Assembly: GCA_028873865.1 (NCBI GenBank)
Contig: JAPPNI010000030.1
Location: 21,268-85,267, forward strand
DNA length: 64,000 bases
Source: Chloroflexota bacterium
Lineage (GTDB): Bacteria; Chloroflexota; Dehalococcoidia; Bin125
Direction: 5' to 3'
The notes beneath the pieces are model-generated. The model was not told the DNA's origin. It worked only from the letters and a program-made list of their open reading frames with translations, and did no database searches. The first letter of the stretch is position 1, and each line of letters begins with the position of its first letter. A program made the position numbers and the translations under genes. Of the stretch, positions 51,487-60,099 are shown in pieces.

Positions 51487-52188
51487 ATGGATAACGTGCG
51501 CGCGATGTTCGTCGTGCTACCTGACGCGCCAATGCCCGAACCGACGGACGTTGAAGCGGCCGACGCGCTGATCCTTGTCTTTCCCCAGGAGGAGAGCGAT
51601 TACGCAGCCTCACAGGAGCGCGCGGCGGCGGCGATCGAGGTCGGACCACCCGTGTATCTCGTCATCCCGCCGCTGGATTCCGGACTGGCGCGCGGCTATC
51701 TGCAACATGCTCTTCAACCCGGGATCTACGGGGTCGCAGTCCAGACCGCCGCGAGTGTCGATCAGCTCCGCTACCTGGAAGGCGTACTGGAGGAGCTCGA
51801 ACTACGAGCTGGCATCCGCCCTGGACTGACTGCGATGGCGGTTGGATTCCATGATCCCAAGGCGATCAACATCATGTCCGACTGCCTGGCCGCGATGCGC
51901 GACTCGTCCGATCGGATGACCTGGATCGCCTTCGACCACGCAGAGCTGGCAGAGTCGCTGGGCGTCGCACCGGACAGCCCGACGGTCCGGCTGGCCAGTT
52001 CGCAAGTGGTGATGACCGCAGCCGCCTACAACCTGCCGGTGGTCTACGGCTCACCGCCCGACGCCGAGTACGCTGCATCGCTCGGCTTCCGTGGTTGCGC
52101 CACCGGAGAGCTGACTGACCTTGAGGGTCTGCGAGCGACGTTCACGAGACCCGAACCTGAGACCGATGAGGACGAGGAGGATTCGTAG
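51487..52188 (+). CDS. Degenerate HpcH/CitE-like protein
   Basis: 233 residues from ATG 51487. The pattern VEAADALILVFPQEESDYAASQERAAAAIEVGPPVYLVIPPLDSGLARGYLQHAL...GVAVQTAASVDQLRYLEGVLEELELRAGIRPG is a half TIM-barrel like citrate lyase beta/HpcH proteins, but the metal-binding Glu and Asp (as in E-D of the next gene) and the arginine are not conserved, so it is probably not an active lyase. It overlaps the next CitE-like gene by one base (TAGTG), suggesting a coupled pair and perhaps a heterodimer. The C-terminal acidic tail is EPETDEDEEDS. Confidence 0.72.
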   Translation: MDNVRAMFVVLPDAPMPEPTDVEAADALILVFPQEESDYAASQERAAAAIEVGPPVYLVIPPLDSGLARGYLQHALQPGIYGVAVQTAASVDQLRYLEGVLEELELRAGIRPGLTAMAVGFHDPKAINIMSDCLAAMRDSSDRMTWIAFDHAELAESLGVAPDSPTVRLASSQVVMTAAAYNLPVVYGSPPDAEYAASLGFRGCATGELTDLEGLRATFTRPEPETDEDEEDS

Positions 52189-53078
52189 TGGCAGCCACCG
52201 TGATGCGATCGATGTTGTCGGTGCCGGGGATCCGCGAGCGATTCATTGAGAAAGCGCGCGACGCCGAGGCGGATGTGCTCTGCTTTGACCTCGAGGACTC
52301 GGTTGCGTGGGACGACAAGCCGGCCGCCCGAGACTTGCTCTGCCGGGTTCTGCCCGACTTCCCGAAGCGCGGCCGTCAGGTCTTCGTTCGCACCAACGGC
52401 TACGACACCGGGCTGATCGAGCAGGAACTCGACGCGATCGTGCAGCCCTGGCTGGATGGCGTCAGCGTCTCGAAGATCGAGACTGCTCGCGATGTGCAGC
52501 GAATCGACGACTACCTGACGCTGCTGGAACGGGCGCGCGGCCTGTCCGATGGCCAGGTGAAGATCGCGGCCTGGATTGAGAATGCTCACGCTGTCGCGAA
52601 TGCGTATGAGATCTGCGCGGCCTCGGAGCGGCTGGTCGGGATCTGTGTCGGCGGCGAGGACTACGCGGTCAGCATCGGCGTACGCCGGACCAAGGGCGGG
52701 GCGGAGCTGGAACTGGCCCGGCGAGCATCGGTCAACGCCGCACATGCTGCCGGCATCGCGCCGCTGGACACGCCGTGGACCGACATCCGCGATTCCGAGG
52801 GCTACGAAGACGAGTTGCGGCGGATGAAGGAGATTGGCTTCCAGGGCAAGTTCTGCATCCATCCCGATCAGCTCGGTCCGGCCAACCGCATCTTCAGTCC
52901 GCCGGTGGACGACGTCGACTGGGCGCGGCGAGTGGTGGAGGCCTACCAGGACGGCGTTGAACAGAACCTCGGCGCGGTCGCGCTGGACGGCCAGATGATC
53001 GACAAGCCGGTGCTGGAACAGGCCGAGAACGTGCTGGCCTGGTCGGAGCAGATCGCGGCGATGGAGTCGGCGCGTTAG
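52188..53078 (+). CDS. HpcH/HpaI aldolase / CitE-like lyase
   Basis: 296 residues from a GTG overlapping the previous TAG. Canonical CitE-like sequence: MRSMLSVPGIRERFIEKARDAEADVLCFDLEDSVAWDDKPAARDLL (Glu and Asp of the metal site), VSKIETARDVQRIDDYL, AAWIENAHAVANAYEICAA, GICVGGEDYAVSIGVRRT and KFCIHPDQLGPANRIFSPP. Such enzymes cleave citryl-, malyl- or related CoA esters, or transfer acyl groups. In context with acyl-CoA dehydrogenase, MaoC and flavoproteins it may split a beta-hydroxyacyl-CoA product. It ends with a four-base overlap with the convergent flavoprotein gene. Confidence 0.88.
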   Translation: MAATVMRSMLSVPGIRERFIEKARDAEADVLCFDLEDSVAWDDKPAARDLLCRVLPDFPKRGRQVFVRTNGYDTGLIEQELDAIVQPWLDGVSVSKIETARDVQRIDDYLTLLERARGLSDGQVKIAAWIENAHAVANAYEICAASERLVGICVGGEDYAVSIGVRRTKGGAELELARRASVNAAHAAGIAPLDTPWTDIRDSEGYEDELRRMKEIGFQGKFCIHPDQLGPANRIFSPPVDDVDWARRVVEAYQDGVEQNLGAVALDGQMIDKPVLEQAENVLAWSEQIAAMESAR

Positions 53079-54268
53079 AAGCCGCCCTTGGCCTCTCGGC
53101 CGAGTCGGAAGGCGCCGGTGCGCTCATAGGCGACATCGGCGACGTAGATGTGCTGACTGGCGACGAGGATGTCGCGCAGCACCTGTTGCAACGGACTGTC
53201 GGTGAAGGCGGCCGCGCCGCCTCCGTGGTGATGAGCGAAGCGCACCACGTCGACGCAGGTGTCGGTGACCCAGGTGACCATGGCCCGAATCCGCGCGTCG
53301 TAGTCGGGCGTGATCGGTTCGCCCGCCTCGCGCTGCGCCATCGCGTCGTCGAGTGTGGAGAGCGCGTAGGCACGCGCGGCCTCGTAGCGGCACGACATCT
53401 CGCCGTAGTCGCGCTGGAACGCGCCCCGGTCAGCGACGGCGCTGGCCTGTCCGAATCGTGTGCGATTGCCGACATCGCCGGTCAGCAGATCGAGCGCTCT
53501 CCGTGCTGACCCGAGCGCAATGCCGGTGTGTCCCGGGCTGAGAAACGTGATCGTGGGGTTGGCGAACCAGGGACCGCCGCGGTAGGAGTGCACGCCGCCA
53601 AATGAGGTCATGAACGGGCGCTCGACGATCACGTCGTGGAGCTGGTAGTGGCAGCTTCCGGTGCCCTCCAGTCCCATGACGTTCCAGCTGTCCTCCACTT
53701 CCACCTGCTCCAGCGGCACCAGCGATCCGACGACCGGCGGCAGTTCGTCGGCCGGCGTTGGCCGGGAGCCGTCTTCCATGCGCACGATCGCGTTGGCCAG
53801 GACCCAGCCGCAATGACGGATGCCGCTGGCGAAAGACCAGCGCCCCTTGAGTCGGAAGCGGCCGTCCGACTGCGCCGTGGCGACGCCCTCGGGATTAGCC
53901 GTGCCTGCGACCCGAGGGAACCGCCCGCCAAAGACCGTGTCCAGCCCGATCCCGTCGGGTAGATGCGACGCCGCCATGGCCGGTGATTCCGCCTGGATCA
54001 TCGCGACCCAACCGCTCGATACGTCGACGGCTGCCAACTGTTCGAACGCCTCGACCTGAGTGGCGGGATGCACGTCGAAGCCGCCGACCTCCAGCGGCGA
54101 TGCCATCGAGAACAGACCCGCACCCTCGAGAGCAGAGACCGACTCCATCGCTAGCGTCTTGCCTTGGGCTGATGCGGCTGCAAACTCTCTCAGCGTCGGG
54201 CCGACCGATTCGGCCCGTTCGATCCACTCGGAGCGTTCACGCTGGCGTTCAATGCTCGTGCGGCTCAT
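53075..54268 (-). CDS. HsaA/HpaB-like flavin monooxygenase (tandem copy 1)
   Basis: 397 residues with the acyl-CoA-dehydrogenase fold of two-component flavin monooxygenases (Acyl-CoA_dh_2 type, such as HsaA and DszC). Markers are LEGAGLFSMASPLEVGGFDVHPATQ, DVSSGWVAMIQ, the flavin segment KGRWSFASGIRHCGWVL, EVEDSWNVMGLEGTGSCHYQLHDV, and the C-terminal DSPLQQVLRDILVASQHIYVADVAYE. Uses reduced FAD or FMN supplied by a separate reductase, which is not seen in this window. The four copies (53075-57878) share this layout, so they probably act on different but related aromatic or alkane-derived substrates. Confidence 0.85.
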   Translation of the reverse strand: MSRTSIERQRERSEWIERAESVGPTLREFAAASAQGKTLAMESVSALEGAGLFSMASPLEVGGFDVHPATQVEAFEQLAAVDVSSGWVAMIQAESPAMAASHLPDGIGLDTVFGGRFPRVAGTANPEGVATAQSDGRFRLKGRWSFASGIRHCGWVLANAIVRMEDGSRPTPADELPPVVGSLVPLEQVEVEDSWNVMGLEGTGSCHYQLHDVIVERPFMTSFGGVHSYRGGPWFANPTITFLSPGHTGIALGSARRALDLLTGDVGNRTRFGQASAVADRGAFQRDYGEMSCRYEAARAYALSTLDDAMAQREAGEPITPDYDARIRAMVTWVTDTCVDVVRFAHHHGGGAAAFTDSPLQQVLRDILVASQHIYVADVAYERTGAFRLGREAKGGF

Positions 54269-54276
54269 GACTGTCC

Positions 54277-55452
54277 CTAGTCGGGTGCGAGGCGGCGCGC
54301 TCCATCTAATTCATAGTTGATCTCGGAGATGAACACATGATTGGAGGCGGCGAGCATGTCGCGGTTGAGCTGGTCCATCGGATGGTCGGAGAAGTTGGCC
54401 GCCGCGCCCAGCGCCCGGTAGCAGAAGCGGACCGCGTCGAGGCAGACATCTCCGACCCAGGAGCCCATCGCCCGGATCCGTGATTCATCGGCGGGCGTGA
54501 TCGGTTCGCCGCGCTGTCGCTGGTCCCAGGCCCCCGCGAGCACGTGGCCGGCGTAGACGCGGGCCGCCTCGACGCTCTGCGCGGCGACGCTGAAGTCATG
54601 CCGAACCGTCGAGCGCAGTCCCAGCGCTCTGCCGGTCGAGAAGCGGACCCTGGTCGAATGCTCGCGGAACAGATCGAGCGCCTGCTCGGCGATGCCGATG
54701 CAGGAAGCGGCCACTCCAACGACGAGGAAGGTGGTCATCGGAATGTTGAACCAGGCGCCGCCGCGTCGGGGAGTGGTTCCGCCGAAGGGCATTTCGTGGT
54801 CCTCGGAGAGGACCAGATCATGGGCTCGATAGTGCGGGCTGCCGGTGCCCTGCAGGCCGGCGACGTGCCAACTGTCCTCGATCTCAATCCCGTTCGTCGG
54901 GATCGCCATCGCCGTCCAGAGCGGCGCGCCGTTCTCGGCGGTACGTTGGCGTCCCTGCTCGTCAAGCAGCATCACGCCGCCGAGCACCCAATCGCAGTGC
55001 CGGATGCCGCTGGCGTACGACCAGCGTCCGTTGAGCCGGTAGCCGCCCTCGTACGGTTGCGCCGTGCCCTCGGGATTGGTGGTGCCGGAGAACTTCGGGT
55101 AGGACGAGCCGAACGCTTTCTCAAGGGCTTCGCCCTCGCACAGATGCGCTCCGGCCAAGCCGGCGACCATCGACTGGACCATCGTGCACCAGCCGGCGGA
55201 AACGTCGGCCCGGGCCAGATCGATGAACGCTTCGAGCTGGGTCGTGGGATGCGCTTCCAGTCCTCCGATTTCTCGTGGGCCGGAGAGCTTGAACGCCCCG
55301 ATCTCTTCCAGGGCGGCGACCGAGGCCGGCGCCAGGGTTCGCAGCTCGACCGACTCGGCACCGTGCTCCCTGAGAGTCGGCGCGATCGACTCGACCCGGT
55401 CGCGCCAGTCGTCGAGCTCGCGGCGGAGCTCAGTGCTCATTTCGATGACCAT
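54277..55452 (-). CDS. HsaA/HpaB-like flavin monooxygenase (tandem copy 2)
   Basis: 391 residues from the ATG at 55450-55452, which has GGAGGGAG five bases ahead. An upstream open extension to 55713 is not supported. Features: LEEIGAFKLSGPREIGGLEAHPTTQ, DVSAGWCTMVQ, GRWSYASGIRHCDWVLGGVML, EIEDSWHVAGLQGTGSPHYRAHDL, PMDQLNRDMLAASNHVFISEINYE. Closest to copy 1 in the flavin segment (SGIRHCDW) and in length. Eight bases separate its stop from the start of copy 1. Like the others it lacks a neighbouring flavin reductase. Confidence 0.85.
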   Translation of the reverse strand: MVIEMSTELRRELDDWRDRVESIAPTLREHGAESVELRTLAPASVAALEEIGAFKLSGPREIGGLEAHPTTQLEAFIDLARADVSAGWCTMVQSMVAGLAGAHLCEGEALEKAFGSSYPKFSGTTNPEGTAQPYEGGYRLNGRWSYASGIRHCDWVLGGVMLLDEQGRQRTAENGAPLWTAMAIPTNGIEIEDSWHVAGLQGTGSPHYRAHDLVLSEDHEMPFGGTTPRRGGAWFNIPMTTFLVVGVAASCIGIAEQALDLFREHSTRVRFSTGRALGLRSTVRHDFSVAAQSVEAARVYAGHVLAGAWDQRQRGEPITPADESRIRAMGSWVGDVCLDAVRFCYRALGAAANFSDHPMDQLNRDMLAASNHVFISEINYELDGARRLAPD

Positions 55453-55474
55453 TGAGGCTCCCTCCGGCAACGCG

Positions 55475-56650
55475 CTACAGTCCCGGTCGAACGGGAATCC
55501 CGAGCTGATGTTGACCGCGGCGGATGTAGGCGGACTGCGTCTGGATGACATGCTGGCTGACCGTCTGGATGTCGCGTAGCAGCCGGCCGAGCACGTTGTC
55601 GCTGTAGACGGCCGGTCCGCCAGCGTGCTCGTGCGCGGTACGGACGATCTCTTCTGCGGTCTGGTGGGCCCAGCGCAGCGCTGCGCGGGCTCGGTCGTCC
55701 ATCCGCACGGCATCCTCGACGGACCGCACCGGTGCGGTGAGGAGTTCTTCGAAGAGGTGGTGGCCGAAGCCCTCCATCACTTCGAGCTGGGCGACGCAGC
55801 GTCCGAGGTCGCCCTGGAAGTGTTGCTGCTCGGAGATTGACGCACGCTGGCCGGTTCGCGTGTGCGTGGTGGCCTGCGCTGTGATCTCCTCAACCGCTCG
55901 CTTGGCTACGCCCAGGGGGAATCCGTAACCGGCCGCCGTGAGGAAGGTCACCGTTGGGCGGGCCAGCCAGCCGTCGCCGCGCATGGGCGGGCGCTCGAAA
56001 CCGGCCAGGCACATCTCGTCGGGGACGAACACGTTGTCGTAGCGGTAGTGGGTGCTGCCGGTGCCGCGCATGCCGAGGGTGTGCCAGGTGTCTTCGACCA
56101 CGACATCGGACCTGGGAGCGGCGACGGTGACCAGCGGGGGCGGTTTGCCCGGCTCGGGCTCCTGGGCAGGAATCCGGCACTGGGCCAGCACGTAGTCGCT
56201 GTGGTGGATGCCCGAGGCCCAGCCCCAGCGTCCGGTGACCATCCAGCCGCCCTCGACCTGCTCGGCGACGCCCTCGGGCGCGATCGATCCGCAGGTCACG
56301 GGCCAGCGGGAATCCGCATCGGAGAAGATGCGCTCGACCGCGCTGTCGGGCAGGCGCGAGGCGAGCCACGCGGACTCGTGTGCGCCGATCAACGCGCACC
56401 AGCCGGCGGACGAATCGTGGGAGGTGATGTCGGCGATGACCTGGGTCTGGAGTCTCGGATGCGCATTGATGCCGCCCAACTCCTGTGGCGAGCAGAGCTG
56501 GAAGGCATCGACGCTGCGCAGCGCGGCCTCGGTCGCCGGCGAGAGTCGGCGCAGCTCCTCATTGGCCTGTGACTCCCCGCGCAGGGTCTCGCTGATCCCC
56601 GCGATTCGCTCGCGCCATTCCGCTCGCTGATCGGCCAATGTGCTGGTCAT
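55475..56650 (-). CDS. HsaA/HpaB-like flavin monooxygenase (tandem copy 3)
   Basis: 391 residues. Features: LRSVDAFQLCSPQELGGINAHPRLQ, DSSAGWCALIGAHESAWLASRLPD, GRWGWASGIHHSDYVL, VEDTWHTLGMRGTGSTHYRYDNVFVPDEM, DNVLGRLLRDIQTVSQHVIQTQSAYI. It differs from copies 1 and 2 in the GIHHSDYVL flavin segment and in the VEDTWHTLGMRGTGS block, which it shares with copy 4. The four genes therefore form two subpairs (1-2 and 3-4). Encoded 22 bases upstream of copy 2. Confidence 0.85.
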   Translation of the reverse strand: MTSTLADQRAEWRERIAGISETLRGESQANEELRRLSPATEAALRSVDAFQLCSPQELGGINAHPRLQTQVIADITSHDSSAGWCALIGAHESAWLASRLPDSAVERIFSDADSRWPVTCGSIAPEGVAEQVEGGWMVTGRWGWASGIHHSDYVLAQCRIPAQEPEPGKPPPLVTVAAPRSDVVVEDTWHTLGMRGTGSTHYRYDNVFVPDEMCLAGFERPPMRGDGWLARPTVTFLTAAGYGFPLGVAKRAVEEITAQATTHTRTGQRASISEQQHFQGDLGRCVAQLEVMEGFGHHLFEELLTAPVRSVEDAVRMDDRARAALRWAHQTAEEIVRTAHEHAGGPAVYSDNVLGRLLRDIQTVSQHVIQTQSAYIRRGQHQLGIPVRPGL

Positions 56651-56697
56651 CGATCCCCTCGCTCCGCTGGCTCCATCTAGGGTACGAGGCCTCAGCG

Positions 56698-57878
56698 TCA
56701 GATTCCCGGTCGGACCTCTAGCCCGAGGCGATGCCTGCCGAGCCTCACATACGCGCTGTCACCCGGCATCACGTGCTGTGAGGAGGTCTGGATGTCCCGC
56801 AGCAAGCGCTGGATCATGCTGCTCTCGAACACGTCGGCGCCGCCCATGTGACCATGGACGATCTTCACGATGCGCTCGGTCGTCTGGTTGCACCAGCGGT
56901 AGGCCGAGCGGGCGTGATCGCCGAGCCTGACGGCTTGCTCCGTGGACTCGATCGGTGTGTCGTGCAGCTGCTCGCAGAGGTAGCGGCCGTAGCCTTCGAT
57001 CGCGTCGAGCATCGCCTGCGCCTCGCCGATGTCGTGCTGGACGCGCTCGCGCTCAGCGATCGGCGCTCGATAGGCGCGGCGATAGCCGGCCGGGGCATGA
57101 GCCGCAAACTCTTCCAGCGCCCGCCGGGCAATGCCGACGCCGGTGGCGTACATGGCGGGGACGAGGAAGATCGGGTTCGGCCGGGTGACGAATCCTTCAC
57201 CGCGCAATGGCGGCAGCTCGAGGTTCTCGAGCTTCATCTCCTGCGGGACGAAGAGATCGTCGAAGCGGTAGTGCGCCGAGCCGGTGCCGCGCATGCCGAG
57301 CGTGTGCCAAGTGTCCTCGATCACGACCTGTTCCCGCGGCGCCGCGACCGTGACGGTCGGACGTGGGCGTCCCGGCTCGGGCTCGACGCCGGCGAGGAAG
57401 CTCTGGGCCAGCACGTAGTCCGCCGTGTGAATGCCCGACGCCCAAGCGGAGCGAGCGTTGACGATCCAACCGCCCTCGACCGGCCGGGCCTCGCCCTCGG
57501 GCGCAAGTCCGCCGGCCGCGACGGGGAAGTGGCCGGCCGTGACTTCGGGGGCGAAGAGTCGCTGCGTCGTTTCATCGGGCAGCCGGGTCGCGAGCCATGC
57601 CGATTCCTGACAGCCGTTCATCAGGTTCCAACCTGTAGAGGGATCGGCGGCCGAGACCGCCGCAACCACCTCCAGCTGCGCGGCCGGGTGCAGGTCCAAC
57701 CACCGAGCTCGACCGGCGTGCAAATGCCGAACGCCTCGATCCCGCGCAGCGCCCGCGTCGTCGCGGGCGAGAGATGGCGCAGCTCGTCGTTGTGATCAGC
57801 CTCGGCGCGCAGGATCGATTCGATCGATTCGGTGCGTTCTCGCCACTCGCGGAGCTGTTCCGTCAGGTCGGAGGCCAT
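56698..57878 (-). pseudogene. HsaA/HpaB-like flavin monooxygenase (tandem copy 4), frameshifted
   Basis: The N-terminal part starts at the ATG 57876-57878 (MASDLTEQLREWRERTESIESILRAE...GICTPVELGG) and continues in another frame as LDLHPAAQLEVVAAVSAADPSTGWNLMNGCQESAWLATRLPD. Comparison with copies 1-3 (GG followed by a residue, then D or A, then HP) shows that about one base is missing near 57697-57703. The rest of the gene, including GRxxWASGIH-type flavin segment (NARSAWASGIHTADYVL) and HTLGMRGTGSAHYRFDDLF, is intact, so the damage is recent or an assembly error. If real, the product would be truncated near residue 60. Confidence 0.85.
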
Positions 57879-57971
57879 CGGCAAGCAGCCTTCCCGTCGT
57901 TGCAGTCGGGCCTGACCGTACCGCGCATACACTGGGTTCGCAACGCGGTTGAGGCAGATTGGAGCGGGCGT

Positions 57972-59159
57972 ATGGCTGGGGTTTCGGATGTCCGAGAGAT
58001 CATTGCCGGCGACGGCGATACCGGCGTGGAGATCACGCGCAACGTGCGCCGTTGGGTCGACGAACAGGTCATCCCCCACGCGACCGAGTTGGAGCACTCG
58101 GGCGAGTTCCCGGCCAAGATTCACTCCGACATGTGCGAGATGGGCATCTTCGGGATCACGTTCCCTGAATCGCACGGCGGGCTTGGGCTTTCGTTCGAGA
58201 CCTACTCGGCCGTGATCGAGGAGATTTCGCGCGGCTGGATGGGCCTCGCCGGGATCATCAATACCAACGTGATCGACGGCTGGATCATCGACGAACACGG
58301 CACGCAGGAGCAGAAGGATCGCTTCCTGCCCGGACTCGCCACCGGCGAGAAACAGGGCTGCTTCACGATCACCGAACCGAACGCCGGATCCGACGCGCAG
58401 GCGATCCGGACCACCGCCTCGCGCGACGGCGACGACTACATCCTCAACGGCAACAAGCTGTTTGTGACCAACGGCGACCGCGGCGACGTCTACCTGGCGA
58501 TGACCAAGACCGATCCCTCGGCGCAGCCGCGACACCGGGGCATCTCCGCCTTCCTGGTGGAGAAGGACACGCCCGGATTCTCGGTCGCTCGCACGATCGA
58601 CAAGCTGGGTTACAAAGGCCCGGAGACAGCGGAGCTCTTCCTCGAAGATGCCCGCGTGCCCGCCGACAACCTGCTCGGCGGCAGCGAGGGTCGCGGCTTC
58701 CAGCAGATGATCTCAGGACTCGAGATCGGCCGGATCAACGTCGCCTCCCGGGCGACGGGCGTGGCCCAGGCCGCGTTCGACGAGGCGATCATCTATGCGC
58801 AGCGGCGCGAAACGATGGGCGTGCCGATCGCGCAGCACCAGGCAATCCAGCTCAAGCTGGCCGAGATGGCGACCAAGATTCGGGCCGCACGCTTGCTCAC
58901 CCGCGACGCCGCGCGCAAGAAGGACAGCGGCCAGCGTTCCGACCTCGACGTCGGCATGGCCAAGCTGTTCGCGACCGAAGTCGCGCTCGAATGCACGCTC
59001 GAGTCGATGCGCGTCCACGGCGGGGTCGGCTACACCAAGGAGCTGCCGGTCGAGCGCTTCTACCGCGACGCGCCGCTGATGGCGGTCGCCGAGGGCACGA
59101 ACGAAATCCAGCGCATCGTGATCGCACGGCGTCTGCTGGAGATGTACGCGGTCGAGTGA
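57972..59159 (+). CDS. Acyl-CoA dehydrogenase
   Basis: 395 residues from the ATG at 57972. Standard FAD-dependent acyl-CoA dehydrogenase: MGIFGITFPESHGGLGLSFETYSAVIEEIS, the substrate/FAD segment GCFTITEPNAGSDAQAIRTTASRDGDDYILNGNKLFVTNGDRGDVYLAMTKT, then KLGYKGPETAELFLEDARVPADNLLGGSEGRGFQQMISGLEIGRINVASRATGVAQAAFDEAI and the C-terminal RVHGGVGYTKELPVERFYRDAPLMAVAEGTNEIQRIVIARRLL. The catalytic base is expected in the EGTNEIQ segment. A MaoC-like hydratase follows 28 bases later, so it probably supplies an enoyl-CoA for hydration in the catabolic region. Confidence 0.94.
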   Translation: MAGVSDVREIIAGDGDTGVEITRNVRRWVDEQVIPHATELEHSGEFPAKIHSDMCEMGIFGITFPESHGGLGLSFETYSAVIEEISRGWMGLAGIINTNVIDGWIIDEHGTQEQKDRFLPGLATGEKQGCFTITEPNAGSDAQAIRTTASRDGDDYILNGNKLFVTNGDRGDVYLAMTKTDPSAQPRHRGISAFLVEKDTPGFSVARTIDKLGYKGPETAELFLEDARVPADNLLGGSEGRGFQQMISGLEIGRINVASRATGVAQAAFDEAIIYAQRRETMGVPIAQHQAIQLKLAEMATKIRAARLLTRDAARKKDSGQRSDLDVGMAKLFATEVALECTLESMRVHGGVGYTKELPVERFYRDAPLMAVAEGTNEIQRIVIARRLLEMYAVE

Positions 59160-59187
59160 TTCAACGCTCTCACATCGGAGGATTGTG

Positions 59188-59652
59188 ATGCCGACGAAGG
59201 AACTGTACGGACGCTACCTCGACGAGTTCGCAGTGGGCGAGGTGATCGAGCACTGGCCGGCTCGCACCGTGACCGAGGCCGATGACCTGATGTTCTGCAT
59301 GCTGACGATGAACCATCATCCGCTGCACACCAACAAGCAATACGCCGAAGACACGCAGTTCGGTCAGCGCGTCGTCTCCGGGCCGTTCGTCTACTCATTG
59401 GTCTTCGGCATGACGGTGCCGACGATCTCGGGCAAGGCGATCGCCAATCTGGCCACGTCAGATCTACGCCACACCGCCCCGGTCTTCCACGGCGACACAT
59501 TGCAGGCCAGAACCGAAGTCCTCGAGGTCCGTGAGAGCAACAGCCAGCCCGACCGGGGAATCGTCACCGTCCACACGACGGCAGCGAATCAGGATGGCAC
59601 AGAAGTACTATCATTTCACCGAGCGGTGATGATCCCGAAGCGCCCGGAGTAG
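59188..59652 (+). CDS. MaoC-like (R)-specific enoyl-CoA hydratase
   Basis: 154 residues from ATG 59188, with GGAGG seven bases ahead (GTG just before it is an alternative). Hot-dog fold MaoC-type hydratase: GRYLDEFAVGEVIEHWPARTVTEADDLMFCMLTMNHHPLHTNKQYAEDTQFGQRVVSGPFVYSLVFG. The hydratase-2 Asp/His motif is in the DDLMFCMLTMNHHP stretch, with TQFGQRVV-SG as the usual (FG)xxIAxG element. Hydrates trans-2-enoyl-CoA. It is in line with the dehydrogenase upstream and followed nine bases later by the nuclease gene. Confidence 0.88.
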   Translation: MPTKELYGRYLDEFAVGEVIEHWPARTVTEADDLMFCMLTMNHHPLHTNKQYAEDTQFGQRVVSGPFVYSLVFGMTVPTISGKAIANLATSDLRHTAPVFHGDTLQARTEVLEVRESNSQPDRGIVTVHTTAANQDGTEVLSFHRAVMIPKRPE

Positions 59653-59661
59653 ACAGAGGCC

Positions 59662-60099
59662 ATGGAGATCAAGTCAGGCCGCCAACTTGAGCGCGCCGTG
59701 TCCAGACTGGGTGCGGCGCTCGGACTCGAAGCTCGTTCGCAGGTTGCAATGGGAAAGCGCATCTGGGGACGAGGACGACGGGTCGATATCATCCTGCGCC
59801 ATCCCGATACGGGCCAAAGACTCGGCATTGAGTGCAAGTTTCAAAAGGTTGGCGGCACGGCCGAAGAGAAGATTCCCCTGACCATCACAGATATCGAGGC
59901 TTGGCCCATTAGAGGCCTCGTTGTTGTCCACGGAGAAGGATTCTCACCCGATTTCAGAGCATTCATACGCAGCACAGGGAAAGTCGTAGAGTTTGAGGAT
60001 CTGGCGAATTGGCTGGGGTTCTTCTTTGATCTTCCAGAGGAACGCGCAGAACAAGCAGTGATGAGTCTCAACGGCTCGGCAGAGGCTCAAGCGGACTGA
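59662..60099 (+). CDS. Small PD-(D/E)XK nuclease, possible restriction endonuclease
   Basis: 145 residues with the nuclease core: Asp42 in RRVDIILRHPD, then GQRLGIECKFQKV with Glu57 and Lys59 as the ExK pair, and an N-terminal Glu10 in QLERAVSRLG, typical of the restriction-like fold. No TM or DNA-binding extra domain. The codon composition is noticeably less GC-rich than its neighbours (for example frequent AAG/AAA, ATT, TTC and GAA), a hint of transfer. It ends 13 bases inside the convergent DNA adenine methyltransferase gene, a common layout for type II restriction-modification pairs. Not recognised as DpnII-like, so the specificity is unclear. Confidence 0.72.
   Translation: MEIKSGRQLERAVSRLGAALGLEARSQVAMGKRIWGRGRRVDIILRHPDTGQRLGIECKFQKVGGTAEEKIPLTITDIEAWPIRGLVVVHGEGFSPDFRAFIRSTGKVVEFEDLANWLGFFFDLPEERAEQAVMSLNGSAEAQAD

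Noticed and set aside
54277..55713. Flavoprotein copy 2 extended to 55713
   Set aside because: The extension overlaps the coding sequence of copy 3 in another frame; the ATG at 55450-55452 has a strong ribosome site.
57621..58535. Separate protein over the start of flavoprotein copy 4
   Set aside because: It is mostly the antisense of the acyl-CoA dehydrogenase gene; only its last part is the real N-terminus of copy 4.
59662..60099. Transposon or prophage origin for the nuclease region
   Set aside because: No transposase, integrase or terminal repeat is visible; only lower GC hints at transfer.
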